Positions 1 through 7,789 are shown, numbered from the stretch's first letter. The stretch: 24,651 nucleotides of DNA from JBCDCU01 sp039180865 (GCA_039180865.1 JBCDCZ010000032.1:1-24651); one strand, 5' to 3'. The notes: a model not told the origin generated them from the letters alone. Made by a program: numbers and translations.

Positions 1-123
1 GCGCCTGGACGGGGTGCGATAGTGGCCTGGTCTCCTGGGCTCAACAAGGCCGGGACATCGCTTGCCGGATCAGCGGCGTTAGAGCATTTTGCTGCAAAAG
101 CAGGCTGGTCTGTTTTTAACTAG
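1..123 (+). CDS. glsA: Glutaminase, C-terminal fragment (cut by window edge)
   Basis: Frame 1 is open from the first base and encodes 40 residues before TAG at 121-123. The segment IVAWSPGLNKAGTSLAGSAA, followed by LEHFAAKAGWSVFN, has the ending of serine-dependent beta-lactamase-fold glutaminases (AWSP-L---GNSLAG---LE----- -SV-, as in E. coli GlsB/YneH). Those enzymes deaminate L-glutamine to glutamate and ammonia in the cytosol. Only this tail is present: the catalytic Ser-x-x-Lys region lies upstream of the window. The gene converges on fghA, with only 16 bases between the stop codons. The family assignment rests on remembered C-terminal similarity, so it is good but not certain. Confidence 0.72.
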   Translation, partial: APGRGAIVAWSPGLNKAGTSLAGSAALEHFAAKAGWSVFN

Positions 124-142
124 ATCCTGCGAGCAGGTTTTA
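124..142. terminator. Weak hairpin between glsA and fghA stops
   Basis: CCTG (126-129) and CAGG (134-137) can pair around a CGAG loop, and TTTT follows at 138-141 on the + strand. The T-run runs into the fghA stop codon. The stem is only four to five base pairs, so this is a marginal candidate for a glsA intrinsic terminator. Confidence 0.25.
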
Positions 143-985
143 GCCTTTCAGCGCGTCCGCGTGGTGCCGGATGTGATCTTCCATGAAACTTGCGATGAAG
201 AAATAGGAATGGTCATAGCCTTCCTGCATCCGCAGAGTGAGCGGGTGGTTATGTTCCTTGCAGGCCGTTTCCAAAAGCTGCGGTTTCAGCTGATCCTTAA
301 GGAAAACATCAGACGTGCCCTGATCTATAAGAAGGGGCAGGCGTTCTTCGGCCCCTGGAATGAGCGCTGTCGCATCATGCTGAAGCCACAGATCTTTGTC
401 GTCGCCGAGATAACCGGACAATGCTTTTTCGCCCCACGGCACCTGACTTGGCGCGACGATCGGTGCGAAGGCAGAGACTGATTTGAACCGGCCCGGGTTT
501 TTCAGCGCGATGGTCAATGCGCCATGCCCACCCATTGAATGACCGAAAATGCCCGTGCGATCTGATTGAACGGGAAAAGTCTCCGAGATAAGCCCTGGTA
601 ATTCCTCGACGATATAGTCGTACATGCGGTAATGCCGATCGAAGGGCGCCTGGGTCGCATTGACGTAAAACCCGGCAGCAAGACCAAAATCATAAGCGCC
701 TTCCGGATCGTCCGGCACGCCTTCTCCGCGCGGGCTTGTATCGGGCGCAACAATCGCAACACCGTGTTTTGCCGCAAAACCTTGAGCTCCTGCCTTTTGA
801 ACGAAATTCTCGTCCGTACAGGTCAGGCCGGAAAGCCAGTAAAGGACAGGCACGGGATCCTCCTCCGCCTGTGGCGGCAGATAGACTGCGAATGTCATGG
901 TGCACGAACAGGCGTGAGCCTGATGGGTATACCGCAGCTGGCGCCCGCCGAAGCTTCGATTTTCGGCTATTTTCTCAAGCGACAT
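140..985 (-). CDS. fghA: S-formylglutathione hydrolase
   Basis: This 281-residue cytosolic esterase (family length about 275-285) hydrolyses S-formylglutathione to formate and glutathione, the last step of glutathione-dependent formaldehyde detoxification. It has the alpha/beta-hydrolase nucleophile elbow GHSMGG with Ser150. Asp226 (DQGTSDVFL) and His259 (GYDHSY) complete the catalytic triad. The N-terminal SFGGRQLRYTHQ and the LYWLSGLTCTDENF stretch near residue 49 are typical of the FGH/esterase D family. The start is supported by AAGG eight bases upstream. It lies 34 bases downstream of adhC on the same strand, whose product makes its substrate, so the two almost certainly form one operon. 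Confidence 0.96.
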   Translation of the reverse strand: MSLEKIAENRSFGGRQLRYTHQAHACSCTMTFAVYLPPQAEEDPVPVLYWLSGLTCTDENFVQKAGAQGFAAKHGVAIVAPDTSPRGEGVPDDPEGAYDFGLAAGFYVNATQAPFDRHYRMYDYIVEELPGLISETFPVQSDRTGIFGHSMGGHGALTIALKNPGRFKSVSAFAPIVAPSQVPWGEKALSGYLGDDKDLWLQHDATALIPGAEERLPLLIDQGTSDVFLKDQLKPQLLETACKEHNHPLTLRMQEGYDHSYFFIASFMEDHIRHHADALKG

Positions 986-1019
986 GATAAGCCTTGCGAA
1001 GAGCTGGTAACTGGGTCGT

Positions 1020-2129
1020 CTAGTAGACGACGACCCCGCGAATGCTGTCTCCAGAGCGCATCAAGTCAAAACCCTTGTTGATGTCATCGAGCGGCATCGT
1101 ATGGGTGATCAGCGGGTCGATCTGGATCTTTCCGTCCATATACCAATCGACGATTTGCGGAACGTCGGTTCGCCCGCGCGCGCCACCGAATGCCGTGCCG
1201 CGCCAGACCCGTCCGGTCACAAGCTGGAAGGGACGGGTCGCGATTTCCTGTCCTGCTCCGGCGACGCCGATAATGATGCTTTCGCCCCAACCTTTGTGAC
1301 AGCATTCGAGCGCCTGGCGCATAACATTGACGTTTCCGATACATTCGAACGAGTAATCCGCCCCACCCTTGGTGAGGTCCACGATATAGGGAACAAGATC
1401 GCCCTCGACTTCATTCGGATTGACGAAATGCGTCATGCCGAATTTCTCGCCCCATTCTTTTCTGTCAGGATTGAGATCGATACCGACAATCATGTTGGCT
1501 CCAGCAAGCCGACATCCCTGAATCACATTGAGCCCGATGCCTCCAAGGCCGAAGATCACGCAATTGTCGCCGGGCTTTACCTTCGCCGTATTGATGACTG
1601 CGCCGATCCCGGTCGTGACACCGCAGCCGATGTAGCAGATCTTGTCGAAGGGCGCGTCTTCGCGGACTTTCGCAAGCGCAATTTCCGGCACCACGGAATG
1701 CTGGGCAAAGGTTGACGTGCCCATATAATGGAAAATTTTCTCACCGCCGGCCGAGAACCGGCTCGTTCCGTCAGGCATGACCCCCTGGCCTTGGGTTACC
1801 CGGATTTTCTGGCACAGATTGGTTTTGCCGGATGTGCAGTAATCGCATTCGCGGCACTCTGGCGTATAGAGCGGGATAACATGGTCACCCTTCTTGAGGC
1901 TTGTCACGCCTGGCCCAACATCGGCCACAACGCCGGCGCCCTCATGGCCGAGAATCGCCGGGAAGATCCCTTCCGGATCCGCGCCCGATAGGGTGAATTC
2001 GTCTGTGTGACAAATGCCGGTGGCTTTCATCTCGACAAGAACCTCACCCTCTTTGGGGCCATCGAGTGTGACCGTTGTCACTTCAAGTGGTGCTTTAGCC
2101 TTAACGGCGATGGCGGCGCGCGTTTCCAT
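1020..2129 (-). CDS. adhC: S-(hydroxymethyl)glutathione dehydrogenase (class III alcohol dehydrogenase)
   Basis: This is a 369-residue zinc-dependent medium-chain dehydrogenase that oxidises the spontaneous formaldehyde-glutathione adduct to S-formylglutathione using NAD; it may also reduce S-nitrosoglutathione. Catalytic zinc ligands Cys40 (TGICHTD), His62 (GHEGAG) and Cys169 (GCGVTTG) are present, as are the four structural-zinc cysteines at 92, 95, 98 and 106. The Rossmann motif GLGGIGL is at about 194-200. The frame stays open ten codons further upstream, but the ATG at 2129 is preferred because GGGGAGGA sits six bases before it and METRAAIAVKAKAPL is the usual family start. It is transcribed before fghA. 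A perfect hairpin lies just upstream of the ribosome binding site. Names in use include adhC, flhA, frmA and gfd. Confidence 0.96.
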   Translation of the reverse strand: METRAAIAVKAKAPLEVTTVTLDGPKEGEVLVEMKATGICHTDEFTLSGADPEGIFPAILGHEGAGVVADVGPGVTSLKKGDHVIPLYTPECRECDYCTSGKTNLCQKIRVTQGQGVMPDGTSRFSAGGEKIFHYMGTSTFAQHSVVPEIALAKVREDAPFDKICYIGCGVTTGIGAVINTAKVKPGDNCVIFGLGGIGLNVIQGCRLAGANMIVGIDLNPDRKEWGEKFGMTHFVNPNEVEGDLVPYIVDLTKGGADYSFECIGNVNVMRQALECCHKGWGESIIIGVAGAGQEIATRPFQLVTGRVWRGTAFGGARGRTDVPQIVDWYMDGKIQIDPLITHTMPLDDINKGFDLMRSGDSIRGVVVY

Positions 2130-2144
2130 GATTGTCCTCCCCTG

Positions 2145-2165
2145 AAGCCTTTCGAGCAAAGGCTT
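2145..2165 (-). promoter_or_regulatory. Hairpin/inverted repeat in adhC leader, next to the Shine-Dalgarno
   Basis: AAGCCTTT (2145-2152) and AAAGGCTT (2158-2165) are exact reverse complements separated by CGAGC, giving an 8-bp stem with a 5-base loop. On the adhC strand it ends six to seven bases before the GGGGAGGA ribosome binding site (about 2131-2141). It could act as an RNA hairpin that affects translation or mRNA stability, or as a dyad operator in DNA. The repeat is seen directly; the role is inferred. Confidence 0.45.
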
Positions 2166-2286
2166 TGAAATATCTCACATACTGCACCTTCCACGTGGTC
2201 GGCACAAGATTGTAAATCGGGCTCGCCGCGAGATTTAAGAGCGAGCGAGATTGACCTGACGCCCGTTACCGGCCAAGTTTCCAAGC

Positions 2287-2316
2287 GTGACCAGTTCCAC
2301 CGGTCCGAGTGACCGG
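2287..2316. promoter_or_regulatory. Possible operator upstream of the puuE operon
   Basis: CCGGTC (2300-2305) and GACCGG (2311-2316) form a perfect dyad around CGAGT. GTGACC also occurs twice, at 2287-2292 and 2309-2314, exactly 22 bases apart (about two helical turns). This lies in the 260-base non-coding gap between the divergent adhC and puuE starts, about 75 bases before puuE. It is a plausible regulator-binding site. No regulator gene is present in the window, and nothing else convincing was seen in this gap apart from the adhC leader hairpin. Confidence 0.25.
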
Positions 2317-2389
2317 ATCTCAAATCTTTTTCAACCCCTGAAGCACTTCTCCCCTTGGGGAGCGGTTCAGTAGGAGAGTGGCCAGCGAC

Positions 2390-3304
2390 ATGACGCAAGA
2401 AACCAATTATCCGCGCGACATGACCGGATATGGACGCTCTACGCCCGATCCGCGGTGGCCGGGCGGTGCGCTCATCGCCGTTCAATTTGTGATCAACTAC
2501 GAAGAAGGCGGTGAGAACAATATCCTGCACGGAGATCCTGCATCCGAGGCGTTCCTTTCAGAAATCGTTGGCGCTGAAGCCTGGCCCGGCAAGCGCCACA
2601 TGAATATGGAATCGATTTATGAGTACGGCTCTCGCGCGGGTTTCTGGCGCCTGTGGAGGCTCTTTACCGCACGGGGGATGCCGGTCACGGTCTTCGGGGT
2701 CGCAAAGGCTCTTGAAACCAATACTGAAGCGGTCGCCGCCATGAAAGAAGCGGACTGGGAGATCGCATCACACGGCCTCAAATGGATCGATTATCGCGAC
2801 TTCGATATTGCGAGTGAGCGCGCCCATATGGATGAAGCGATTGCGATCCACGAACGCGTCACTGGTGAACGCCCTTTTGGGTGGTACACGGGCCGCACAT
2901 CCGAATACACGCTCGATCTTGTCATGGAGAATGGCGGCTTTCTCTATTCCGCCGATTCCTATGCCGACGAATTGCCGTACTGGGTCGAAAAAGACGGAAA
3001 GAATCAGCTCATCGTGCCTTACACGCTCGATGCCAATGACATGCGCTTTGCAACGCCTCAGGGCTTCAATTCCGGCGATCAGTTTTTCGCTTACCTGAAA
3101 GACTCCTTCGATTGTCTCTACGAAGAGGGAAAGGCAGGCGCACCGAAAATGATGTCGGTGGGGCTCCATTGCCGCCTTGTCGGACGCCCGGGTCGTGCTG
3201 CAGCACTCTCTCGTTTTTTGGATTACATCCAGGAACACGGAAGTGTCTGGGTTGCGCGACGTGTTGATATCGCGCGCCACTGGCTGAGCGAACACCCGAA
3301 ATGA
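2390..3304 (+). CDS. puuE: Allantoinase, polysaccharide-deacetylase type (PuuE)
   Basis: This 304-residue enzyme opens the hydantoin ring of (S)-allantoin to give allantoate. It belongs to the NodB/polysaccharide deacetylase family (PuuE), not the amidohydrolase-type allantoinases (AllB/DAL1). Recognisable blocks are RDMTGYGRSTPDPRWPGGA near the start, VQFVINYEEGGENNILHGD (31-49), YEYGSRAGFWRL (78-89), the SHG triad (127-129), GWYTGRTSE (164-172) and GLHCRLVGRPGR (258-269). A GTG twelve bases earlier is in frame but abuts the AGGAGA ribosome binding site (2372-2377), so the ATG at 2390 is preferred. It is the first gene of the five-gene + strand purine operon and is followed by uraD after 13 bases. 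Confidence 0.95.
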   Translation: MTQETNYPRDMTGYGRSTPDPRWPGGALIAVQFVINYEEGGENNILHGDPASEAFLSEIVGAEAWPGKRHMNMESIYEYGSRAGFWRLWRLFTARGMPVTVFGVAKALETNTEAVAAMKEADWEIASHGLKWIDYRDFDIASERAHMDEAIAIHERVTGERPFGWYTGRTSEYTLDLVMENGGFLYSADSYADELPYWVEKDGKNQLIVPYTLDANDMRFATPQGFNSGDQFFAYLKDSFDCLYEEGKAGAPKMMSVGLHCRLVGRPGRAAALSRFLDYIQEHGSVWVARRVDIARHWLSEHPK

Positions 3305-3317
3305 TCAGGGCGCGACG

Positions 3318-3809
3318 ATGATGGGGGAACAAGAGTTTGTCGAAACGTTTGGCGGTATCGTCGAACATTCCGCCTTCATCGCCGAGCGCGCATTTCAGGC
3401 TGGTGTTCTGGAACCCGTCGACGCACAAACGGTGGGTGACGCGCTGGTAACGGCCCTCCGTCATGCATCTCTAGAGGAACAACTGCAAATCCTGAATGCC
3501 CATCCCGATCTCGCAGGGCGGCTTGCGCTAGCTGGGGATCTTACAGCCGATTCGAAAGACGAACAGGCTTCCGCGGGGCTTGACCGCCTGACCCAGGAAG
3601 AACTCGCAACCTTTACGGCGCTCAACGATACCTATCGCGCGACGTTTGGTTTTCCCTTCATCATTGCTGTGAAGGGCCTTACAAAAGAAGAAATCTTGGA
3701 AGCATTTCAACGTCGGGTCGAAAACACCTACGAAGAAGAGTTCGAAACGGCTCTACGAGAAGTTGAGCGCATTGTGGCCATCAGACTAAAGGGATTGTTC
3801 GAAGCGTGA
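3318..3809 (+). CDS. uraD: 2-oxo-4-hydroxy-4-carboxy-5-ureidoimidazoline (OHCU) decarboxylase
   Basis: This 163-residue protein decarboxylates OHCU stereospecifically to (S)-allantoin, the third step after urate oxidation. The family signature HPDLAG is at 62-67 (catalytic His62), and the essential Glu lies in SKDEQASAGLD (Glu82). The FPFIIAVKG block that lines the active site is also present. Length matches stand-alone UraD proteins (about 160-175), and it is not fused to the HIU hydrolase as in some bacteria. ATG occurs twice in succession (3318 and 3321), so the exact start is ambiguous by one codon. Its TGA overlaps the GTG start of the allantoicase gene (GTGA), which suggests translational coupling. 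Confidence 0.95.
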   Translation: MMGEQEFVETFGGIVEHSAFIAERAFQAGVLEPVDAQTVGDALVTALRHASLEEQLQILNAHPDLAGRLALAGDLTADSKDEQASAGLDRLTQEELATFTALNDTYRATFGFPFIIAVKGLTKEEILEAFQRRVENTYEEEFETALREVERIVAIRLKGLFEA

Positions 3810-4843
3810 ACGTAGCCAAAGACCCAAACCGCCCGGATTTTGCCGCCGGAAAAATTAATCTTGCCTCTTCGGCCCTTGGGGCACGTAAAGTGTTCGTCAC
3901 CGACGAATTCTTTGCACCCGTTGAACGGATGCTCAGCGAAGAAGATCCGGTCTGGCGTGAGGGTATTTATGACGAAAACGGAAAGTGGATGGATGGCTGG
4001 GAAAGCCGGAGAAAGCGCGATCCCGGTCACGATATCGCGGTAATCGAGCTGGCCACTTCCGGTCGGTTCGTCGGATTTGACGTAAATACCCGTTTTTTCA
4101 CCGGGAATTATGCGCCGGCAGTCTCGATCGATGCAGCTTATGCACCGGAACTGCGTGGGCGCGATGATCTCACCCCGGACGATTTTGAGTGGACGGAAGT
4201 CCTCCCAAAGCGCGAACTCTCCGGAAACAGCCGGGTCTATATCGAACTGGAAGACCCGGCTTTCAATGAGCACCTCTGGACGCATATCCGCGTTCACATC
4301 TATCCCGATGGCGGTATCGCCCGCCTCAAAATCTATGGAGATCCTGCTTTCGATTGGTCAAAGGTGCCGTCAGAGGAGGAACTCGATCTTGCTTATGTTT
4401 TCCACGGTGGCATGGCCCTTCACTGGTCGGACGCTCATTTCGGTAGACCCGATAAGCTCCTGCGCCCGGGACGCGGGACGAATATGGGCGATGGCTGGGA
4501 AACGGCGCGTCGACGTGGGCCAGGATATGATTGGGCAGTCATCAAGCTTGGTCACAAGGGTATCATCGACCGGGTTGAGATCGATACGGCGCATTTCAAG
4601 GGTAATTACCCTCAGTTTGGTGAAGTGCTAGCGGCAGATCTCGGTGATTTCGATGATTATTTTACGCAAGCCATGCTCGCACAATCGGAGGTTTGGGAGC
4701 CTGTCTTGGTGAAGCAAAAACTTGAAGCCGATCACATCCACACCTACCGCGTGGAAAATCCCGGTCCAGCCACCCATATCCGCTTCAACATTTTCCCGGA
4801 TGGAGGCATTAGCCGTCTGAGGCTCTATGGTAGAAAGGCCTGA
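3806..4843 (+). CDS. alc: Allantoicase (allantoate amidinohydrolase)
   Basis: This 345-residue enzyme hydrolyses allantoate to (S)-ureidoglycolate and urea. It shows the two-fold internal repeat of the family: DGWESRRKRDPGHD (63-76) matches DGWETARRRGPGYD (229-242), and HIRVHIYPDGGIARLKIYG (160-178) matches HIRFNIFPDGGISRLRLYG near the C-terminus. NTRFFTGNY and DTAHFKGNYPQ are a third matching pair. Length agrees with bacterial and fungal allantoicases. The GTG start overlaps the uraD stop by four bases, and allA follows after two bases. Using allantoicase, not allantoate amidohydrolase, means nitrogen leaves as urea, but no urease gene is seen here. Confidence 0.95.
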   Translation: MNVAKDPNRPDFAAGKINLASSALGARKVFVTDEFFAPVERMLSEEDPVWREGIYDENGKWMDGWESRRKRDPGHDIAVIELATSGRFVGFDVNTRFFTGNYAPAVSIDAAYAPELRGRDDLTPDDFEWTEVLPKRELSGNSRVYIELEDPAFNEHLWTHIRVHIYPDGGIARLKIYGDPAFDWSKVPSEEELDLAYVFHGGMALHWSDAHFGRPDKLLRPGRGTNMGDGWETARRRGPGYDWAVIKLGHKGIIDRVEIDTAHFKGNYPQFGEVLAADLGDFDDYFTQAMLAQSEVWEPVLVKQKLEADHIHTYRVENPGPATHIRFNIFPDGGISRLRLYGRKA

Positions 4844-4845
4844 CC

Positions 4846-5355
4846 GTGAGCCTGATTATCCGGCCTCTAACTGCCGTAAACTTCTCGCCATTCGGTGATG
4901 TCATCGATCTTTCACGCAGTGATATCAAAACGCGCGCAATCAACGATGGCACGACAACCCGTTTTCATCGCCTGAGCACTTTGGAGACGGAGGGCGCTCC
5001 GGGGATCGTCAGCATTTTTCGGGGGCAGCCGCGCAGCTTTCCCTATGAGATCGGGATGATGGAGCGCCATCCGTTGGGCAGTCAGACGTTTTATCCGCTG
5101 TCAAATCGCCCTTGGCTCGTAATCGCCGCAGAAGACTATCATGGGCCTCGGACCCCGAAAGTGTTTCTCGCCAATGGCCGTCAGGGGATTACCTATCGCC
5201 GTAATGTCTGGCATCATCCGCTTATGGCGCTGGATGAGGAAAGCGATTTTCTGGTGATTGATCGAGACGACGCTGAATCCGGCGATAGCAACCTTGAGGA
5301 ACACACTTACGACCATCCTTTCCTCTTGGAAAAGGCGGTTGCGAGCGGATCATGA
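4846..5355 (+). CDS. allA: Ureidoglycolate lyase
   Basis: This 169-residue cupin-fold enzyme cleaves (S)-ureidoglycolate to glyoxylate and urea, ending the pathway. Family blocks visible are PLTAVNFSPFGDVI near the N-terminus, ERHPLGSQTFYPL (73-85), VIAAEDYHGPRTPKVFLANG (92-111) and YRRNVWHHPLMAL (117-129), which carries conserved histidines. Length matches AllA (about 160-170). The GTG start two bases after the alc stop, with coding continuing directly, indicates translation coupled to alc. Its TGA overlaps the uraH ATG (ATGA). Older annotations call this family ureidoglycolate hydrolase. Confidence 0.94.
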   Translation: MSLIIRPLTAVNFSPFGDVIDLSRSDIKTRAINDGTTTRFHRLSTLETEGAPGIVSIFRGQPRSFPYEIGMMERHPLGSQTFYPLSNRPWLVIAAEDYHGPRTPKVFLANGRQGITYRRNVWHHPLMALDEESDFLVIDRDDAESGDSNLEEHTYDHPFLLEKAVASGS

Positions 5356-5708
5356 ACGGCAAGCTGACAACCCATGTTCTCGACACGGCGCTCGGTGTTC
5401 CGGCTGCGGGCCTCTCGATTTCGCTATTTGGAATCAGCGATAGCGGGCGCGAGCTTATCAAGAACGTGGTCACCAATTCCGACGGGCGGGTTGATAAGCC
5501 GCTGCTTGAAGAAAGCGATCTTCACGTTGGTGAGTACGAGCTAGTATTCCACGCAGGCGACTATCTGCGTCGTCAGGGTGTTGCCTTAAGCGAGCCCGCT
5601 TTTCTGGATTGTATCCCGATCCGTTTCGGAATTGCCGACGCCGAGCAGCACTACCATGTGCCGCTTCTTCTTTCCCCTTACGGATACTCGACCTATCGAG
5701 GCAGCTGA
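5352..5708 (+). CDS. uraH: 5-hydroxyisourate hydrolase (transthyretin-like)
   Basis: This 118-residue protein hydrolyses 5-hydroxyisourate to OHCU, just after urate oxidation. Family hallmarks are the N-terminal LTTHVLDTALGVPA with His8, Arg46 in TNSDGRVDKP, His102 in YHVPLLLSPYGYSTYRGS, and the C-terminal YRGS tetrapeptide that separates true HIU hydrolases from transthyretin. No signal peptide is seen, so it should be cytosolic. It is the last gene of the + strand operon and ends seven bases from the stop codon of puuD on the other strand. The hiuH/pucM names are also used. Confidence 0.96.
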   Translation: MNGKLTTHVLDTALGVPAAGLSISLFGISDSGRELIKNVVTNSDGRVDKPLLEESDLHVGEYELVFHAGDYLRRQGVALSEPAFLDCIPIRFGIADAEQHYHVPLLLSPYGYSTYRGS

Positions 5709-5720
5709 CGGGCGCTCAGC
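5704..5720. repeat. Inverted repeat holding both convergent stop codons (uraH/puuD)
   Basis: GCTGA (5704-5708) and TCAGC (5716-5720) are reverse complements around a 7-base spacer. The left arm contains the uraH TGA, and the right arm contains the complement of the puuD TGA. There is no T-run, so it is not a standard intrinsic terminator. With only seven bases between the two purine operons, transcripts from each side probably run into the other. Confidence 0.35.
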
Positions 5721-6927
5721 CCTCAAACCAGGCCCGTAGAAGTCTCCGTTCCTCCGGTGTAATAAAAGAAACGTTCGCAGGCGGCATGGCATGTGTGACG
5801 CCGGACTGTACATAGATCGGCCAGGCATTAAGGGCGATATCAGCTTCCGTTTCGAGATAGACGCCTCCGGGTGCCACATGGACCCCGTCGTAAAACGGCT
5901 CGCGCGCATGGCACATTGAACATCGGCCCTGGACGATGGCGACCGCGTCTTCAAACTGCGCTTTCTTAGAAAAGGCGAGAGCCTTCGGCGGCAGGTTGGC
6001 AACCTCATCGGGCTCGGTTTTCTCTGCGCCGGAAATCCAGACAATCACGATGAAGATGATTGCGGTTGCGAGCCAGGTCCAGTTCGGAGCCAGTTTTCTC
6101 GCGTGCATCGTATTGAAGTAATGCCGGATCGTAACGCCCATCAGGAAAACGAGACCGGCAATCAACCAGTTGTATTCGCTAGCGAAAGCGAGGGGATAAT
6201 GGACCGACAACATAAGGAAGACGACCGGCAGCGTCAGATAATTGTTATGGGTTGAACGCTGCTTGGCGATCACGCCGTAAATGCTATCCGGCACCCGTCC
6301 CGCCTTCATATCCGCCACAACGACGCGTTGGTTCGGCATGATGATGAAAAACACATTCGCCGTCATGATCGTCGCGGTGAAGGCTCCGACATGAAGAAGA
6401 GCCGCCCGGTCTGAAAAGATCTGGTCGTATGTGTAGCTCACAATCACGATCAGAACGAAAAGAAGTACCATCAAAAGTGTGTCGCTCTTTCCCTCCATCT
6501 GGCGGCACAGAAAATTATAGGCAAGCCAGCCGATCGTGAGGGAGCCAAGGGAAAGGAGCACGGCTGATGCCGTGGAGAGATCCGCTTTGGCCGGATCAAT
6601 CAGATAGAGTTCCGCGCCCGCATAGTAGACGATCGCAAGGAGTGCAAAGCCTGAAAGCCACGTCGAATAAGATTCCCATTTAAACCATGTGAGGTGTTCG
6701 GGAAGGTTGTCAGGAGCGATCGTGTATTTCTGGATGTGATAGAAACCGCCGCCGTGAACCTGCCATTCCTCGCCTTTGACGCCTTCCGGGAGATGCTGGC
6801 GATGGATCAATCCGAGATCGAGTGCGATGAAGTAAAACGAAGACCCGATCCAGGCAATTGCGGTTACGACATGGAGCCATCTCACCGCAAACTCCAGCCA
6901 TTCCCATAAAAGGACTTCATCACTCAT
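5716..6927 (-). CDS. puuD: Membrane-bound urate oxidase with cytochrome c domain (PuuD)
   Basis: This 403-residue protein oxidises urate to 5-hydroxyisourate and passes electrons to the respiratory chain, replacing soluble uricase. Roughly eight hydrophobic segments (for example about 12-36, 92-110, 121-141, 149-167, 177-198, 230-250, 255-273, 284-300) make up the urate hydroxylase membrane domain. A soluble C-terminal domain carries one haem c motif, CSMCH (336-340), and a THAMPP segment with a likely axial methionine. The N-terminal WLEFAVRWLHVVTAIAWIGS is typical of PuuD. It lies 22 bases downstream of xdhC at the end of the xdh operon. Neither a uricase nor a flavin-type urate hydroxylase is seen, so this is the urate-oxidising enzyme of the cluster. 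Confidence 0.95.
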   Translation of the reverse strand: MSDEVLLWEWLEFAVRWLHVVTAIAWIGSSFYFIALDLGLIHRQHLPEGVKGEEWQVHGGGFYHIQKYTIAPDNLPEHLTWFKWESYSTWLSGFALLAIVYYAGAELYLIDPAKADLSTASAVLLSLGSLTIGWLAYNFLCRQMEGKSDTLLMVLLFVLIVIVSYTYDQIFSDRAALLHVGAFTATIMTANVFFIIMPNQRVVVADMKAGRVPDSIYGVIAKQRSTHNNYLTLPVVFLMLSVHYPLAFASEYNWLIAGLVFLMGVTIRHYFNTMHARKLAPNWTWLATAIIFIVIVWISGAEKTEPDEVANLPPKALAFSKKAQFEDAVAIVQGRCSMCHAREPFYDGVHVAPGGVYLETEADIALNAWPIYVQSGVTHAMPPANVSFITPEERRLLRAWFEG

Positions 6928-6949
6928 TTTCGAGGCTCTTAACGTGCAA

Positions 6950-7789
6950 TCATGAAAGGGAAGGTTCGGCGGCAGGATCGAGAACCGGAGCGGTCATGTC
7001 GGTGTCGTCAGCTTGTAAGGCCCGAAGGATTTCCGCCGCGGCGAACGCGGCAATCACGGCTGGGCGCTTGTCTTTGGAAGGTCCCCCGATTGGCGATGTC
7101 AAGCGGTCCCGGTCTCGCTGTACTCCGCCTTCGCGCTGATGCCACCGCTCAAATTGAACACGCTTTGTTTTTGACCCGATCATACCAACATAGCTGGTAT
7201 CCCGGCGTTTCAGCGCGGAAGCGATTATGAGAAAATCAAGCGCGTGGTCATGGGTCATAGCAACGAAAGCAGAACCGGGAGGAGCGTTCTCGATAATCGC
7301 TTCCGGAAGCGCCGAAAGATGTTTTTCGACCTCGTCAGTCACCAGAGAGAGTTCCGCTTCCCTTTGATCGACGGCGTGCGTAACTACAGGAAGCGCTGAA
7401 AGCGCAATACAAAGCGCCTTTCCAACATGGCCTGTTCCGAAAACATAGACATGCGGTTCAGCGTTCCGGTTGATGGACGCTTGTTCGAGGAGCGGAGCCG
7501 GATTTTTCACGTACTCCAGGCGCAGGGTGACGTTTCCACCACAGCATTGTCCGGTTTCCGGACCGAGCGGAAACTTGATGACATCTTCTTTGATATCGTC
7601 GGATAGCATGCGCCTCGCGTGATCGATCGCCATATATTCAAGCTGCCCGCCACCGACGGTGCCTGCTGTCGCCTTTTCGTTCACGACCATGAAGGCGTCC
7701 TCGTCACGGGGGGCGGACCCGCGTGCAGCGGCGACACGGACAAGGATTGAAGGGTGGTTAAGAACGGATTTGAGGGTCTCAGTCTTCAT
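6950..7789 (-). CDS. xdhC: Xanthine dehydrogenase accessory protein XdhC
   Basis: This 279-residue protein binds molybdenum cofactor, promotes its sulfuration and delivers it to XdhB. It is required for activity but is not part of the mature enzyme. Visible motifs are RVAAARGSAPRDEDAFMVV near the N-terminus, TAGTVGGGQLEYMAI (41-55), GQCCGG (80-85) with the paired cysteines, a Rossmann-like VYVFGTGHVGKAL (114-126) and YVGMIGSKTKR in the C-terminal half. The frame is open 24 codons upstream inside xdhB, but the ATG at 7789 forms an ATGA overlap with the xdhB stop and gives the usual MKTETL-type start. That overlap implies translation coupled to the enzyme it matures. Confidence 0.95.
   Translation of the reverse strand: MKTETLKSVLNHPSILVRVAAARGSAPRDEDAFMVVNEKATAGTVGGGQLEYMAIDHARRMLSDDIKEDVIKFPLGPETGQCCGGNVTLRLEYVKNPAPLLEQASINRNAEPHVYVFGTGHVGKALCIALSALPVVTHAVDQREAELSLVTDEVEKHLSALPEAIIENAPPGSAFVAMTHDHALDFLIIASALKRRDTSYVGMIGSKTKRVQFERWHQREGGVQRDRDRLTSPIGGPSKDKRPAVIAAFAAAEILRALQADDTDMTAPVLDPAAEPSLS

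Noticed and set aside
2378..2380. GTG start for puuE
   Set aside because: It directly abuts the AGGAGA ribosome binding site, leaving no spacing. The ATG at 2390 is better placed and gives the usual N-terminus.
2160..2530. - strand open frame spanning the adhC/puuE gap as a possible regulator gene
   Set aside because: The translation has no helix-turn-helix or other recognisable pattern, and it overlaps both the puuE coding start and the adhC leader.
3728..4297. 189-codon - strand open frame opposite the allantoicase gene
   Set aside because: The + strand shows clear allantoicase repeats and operon overlaps. The antisense frame has no motif and no ribosome binding site of note.
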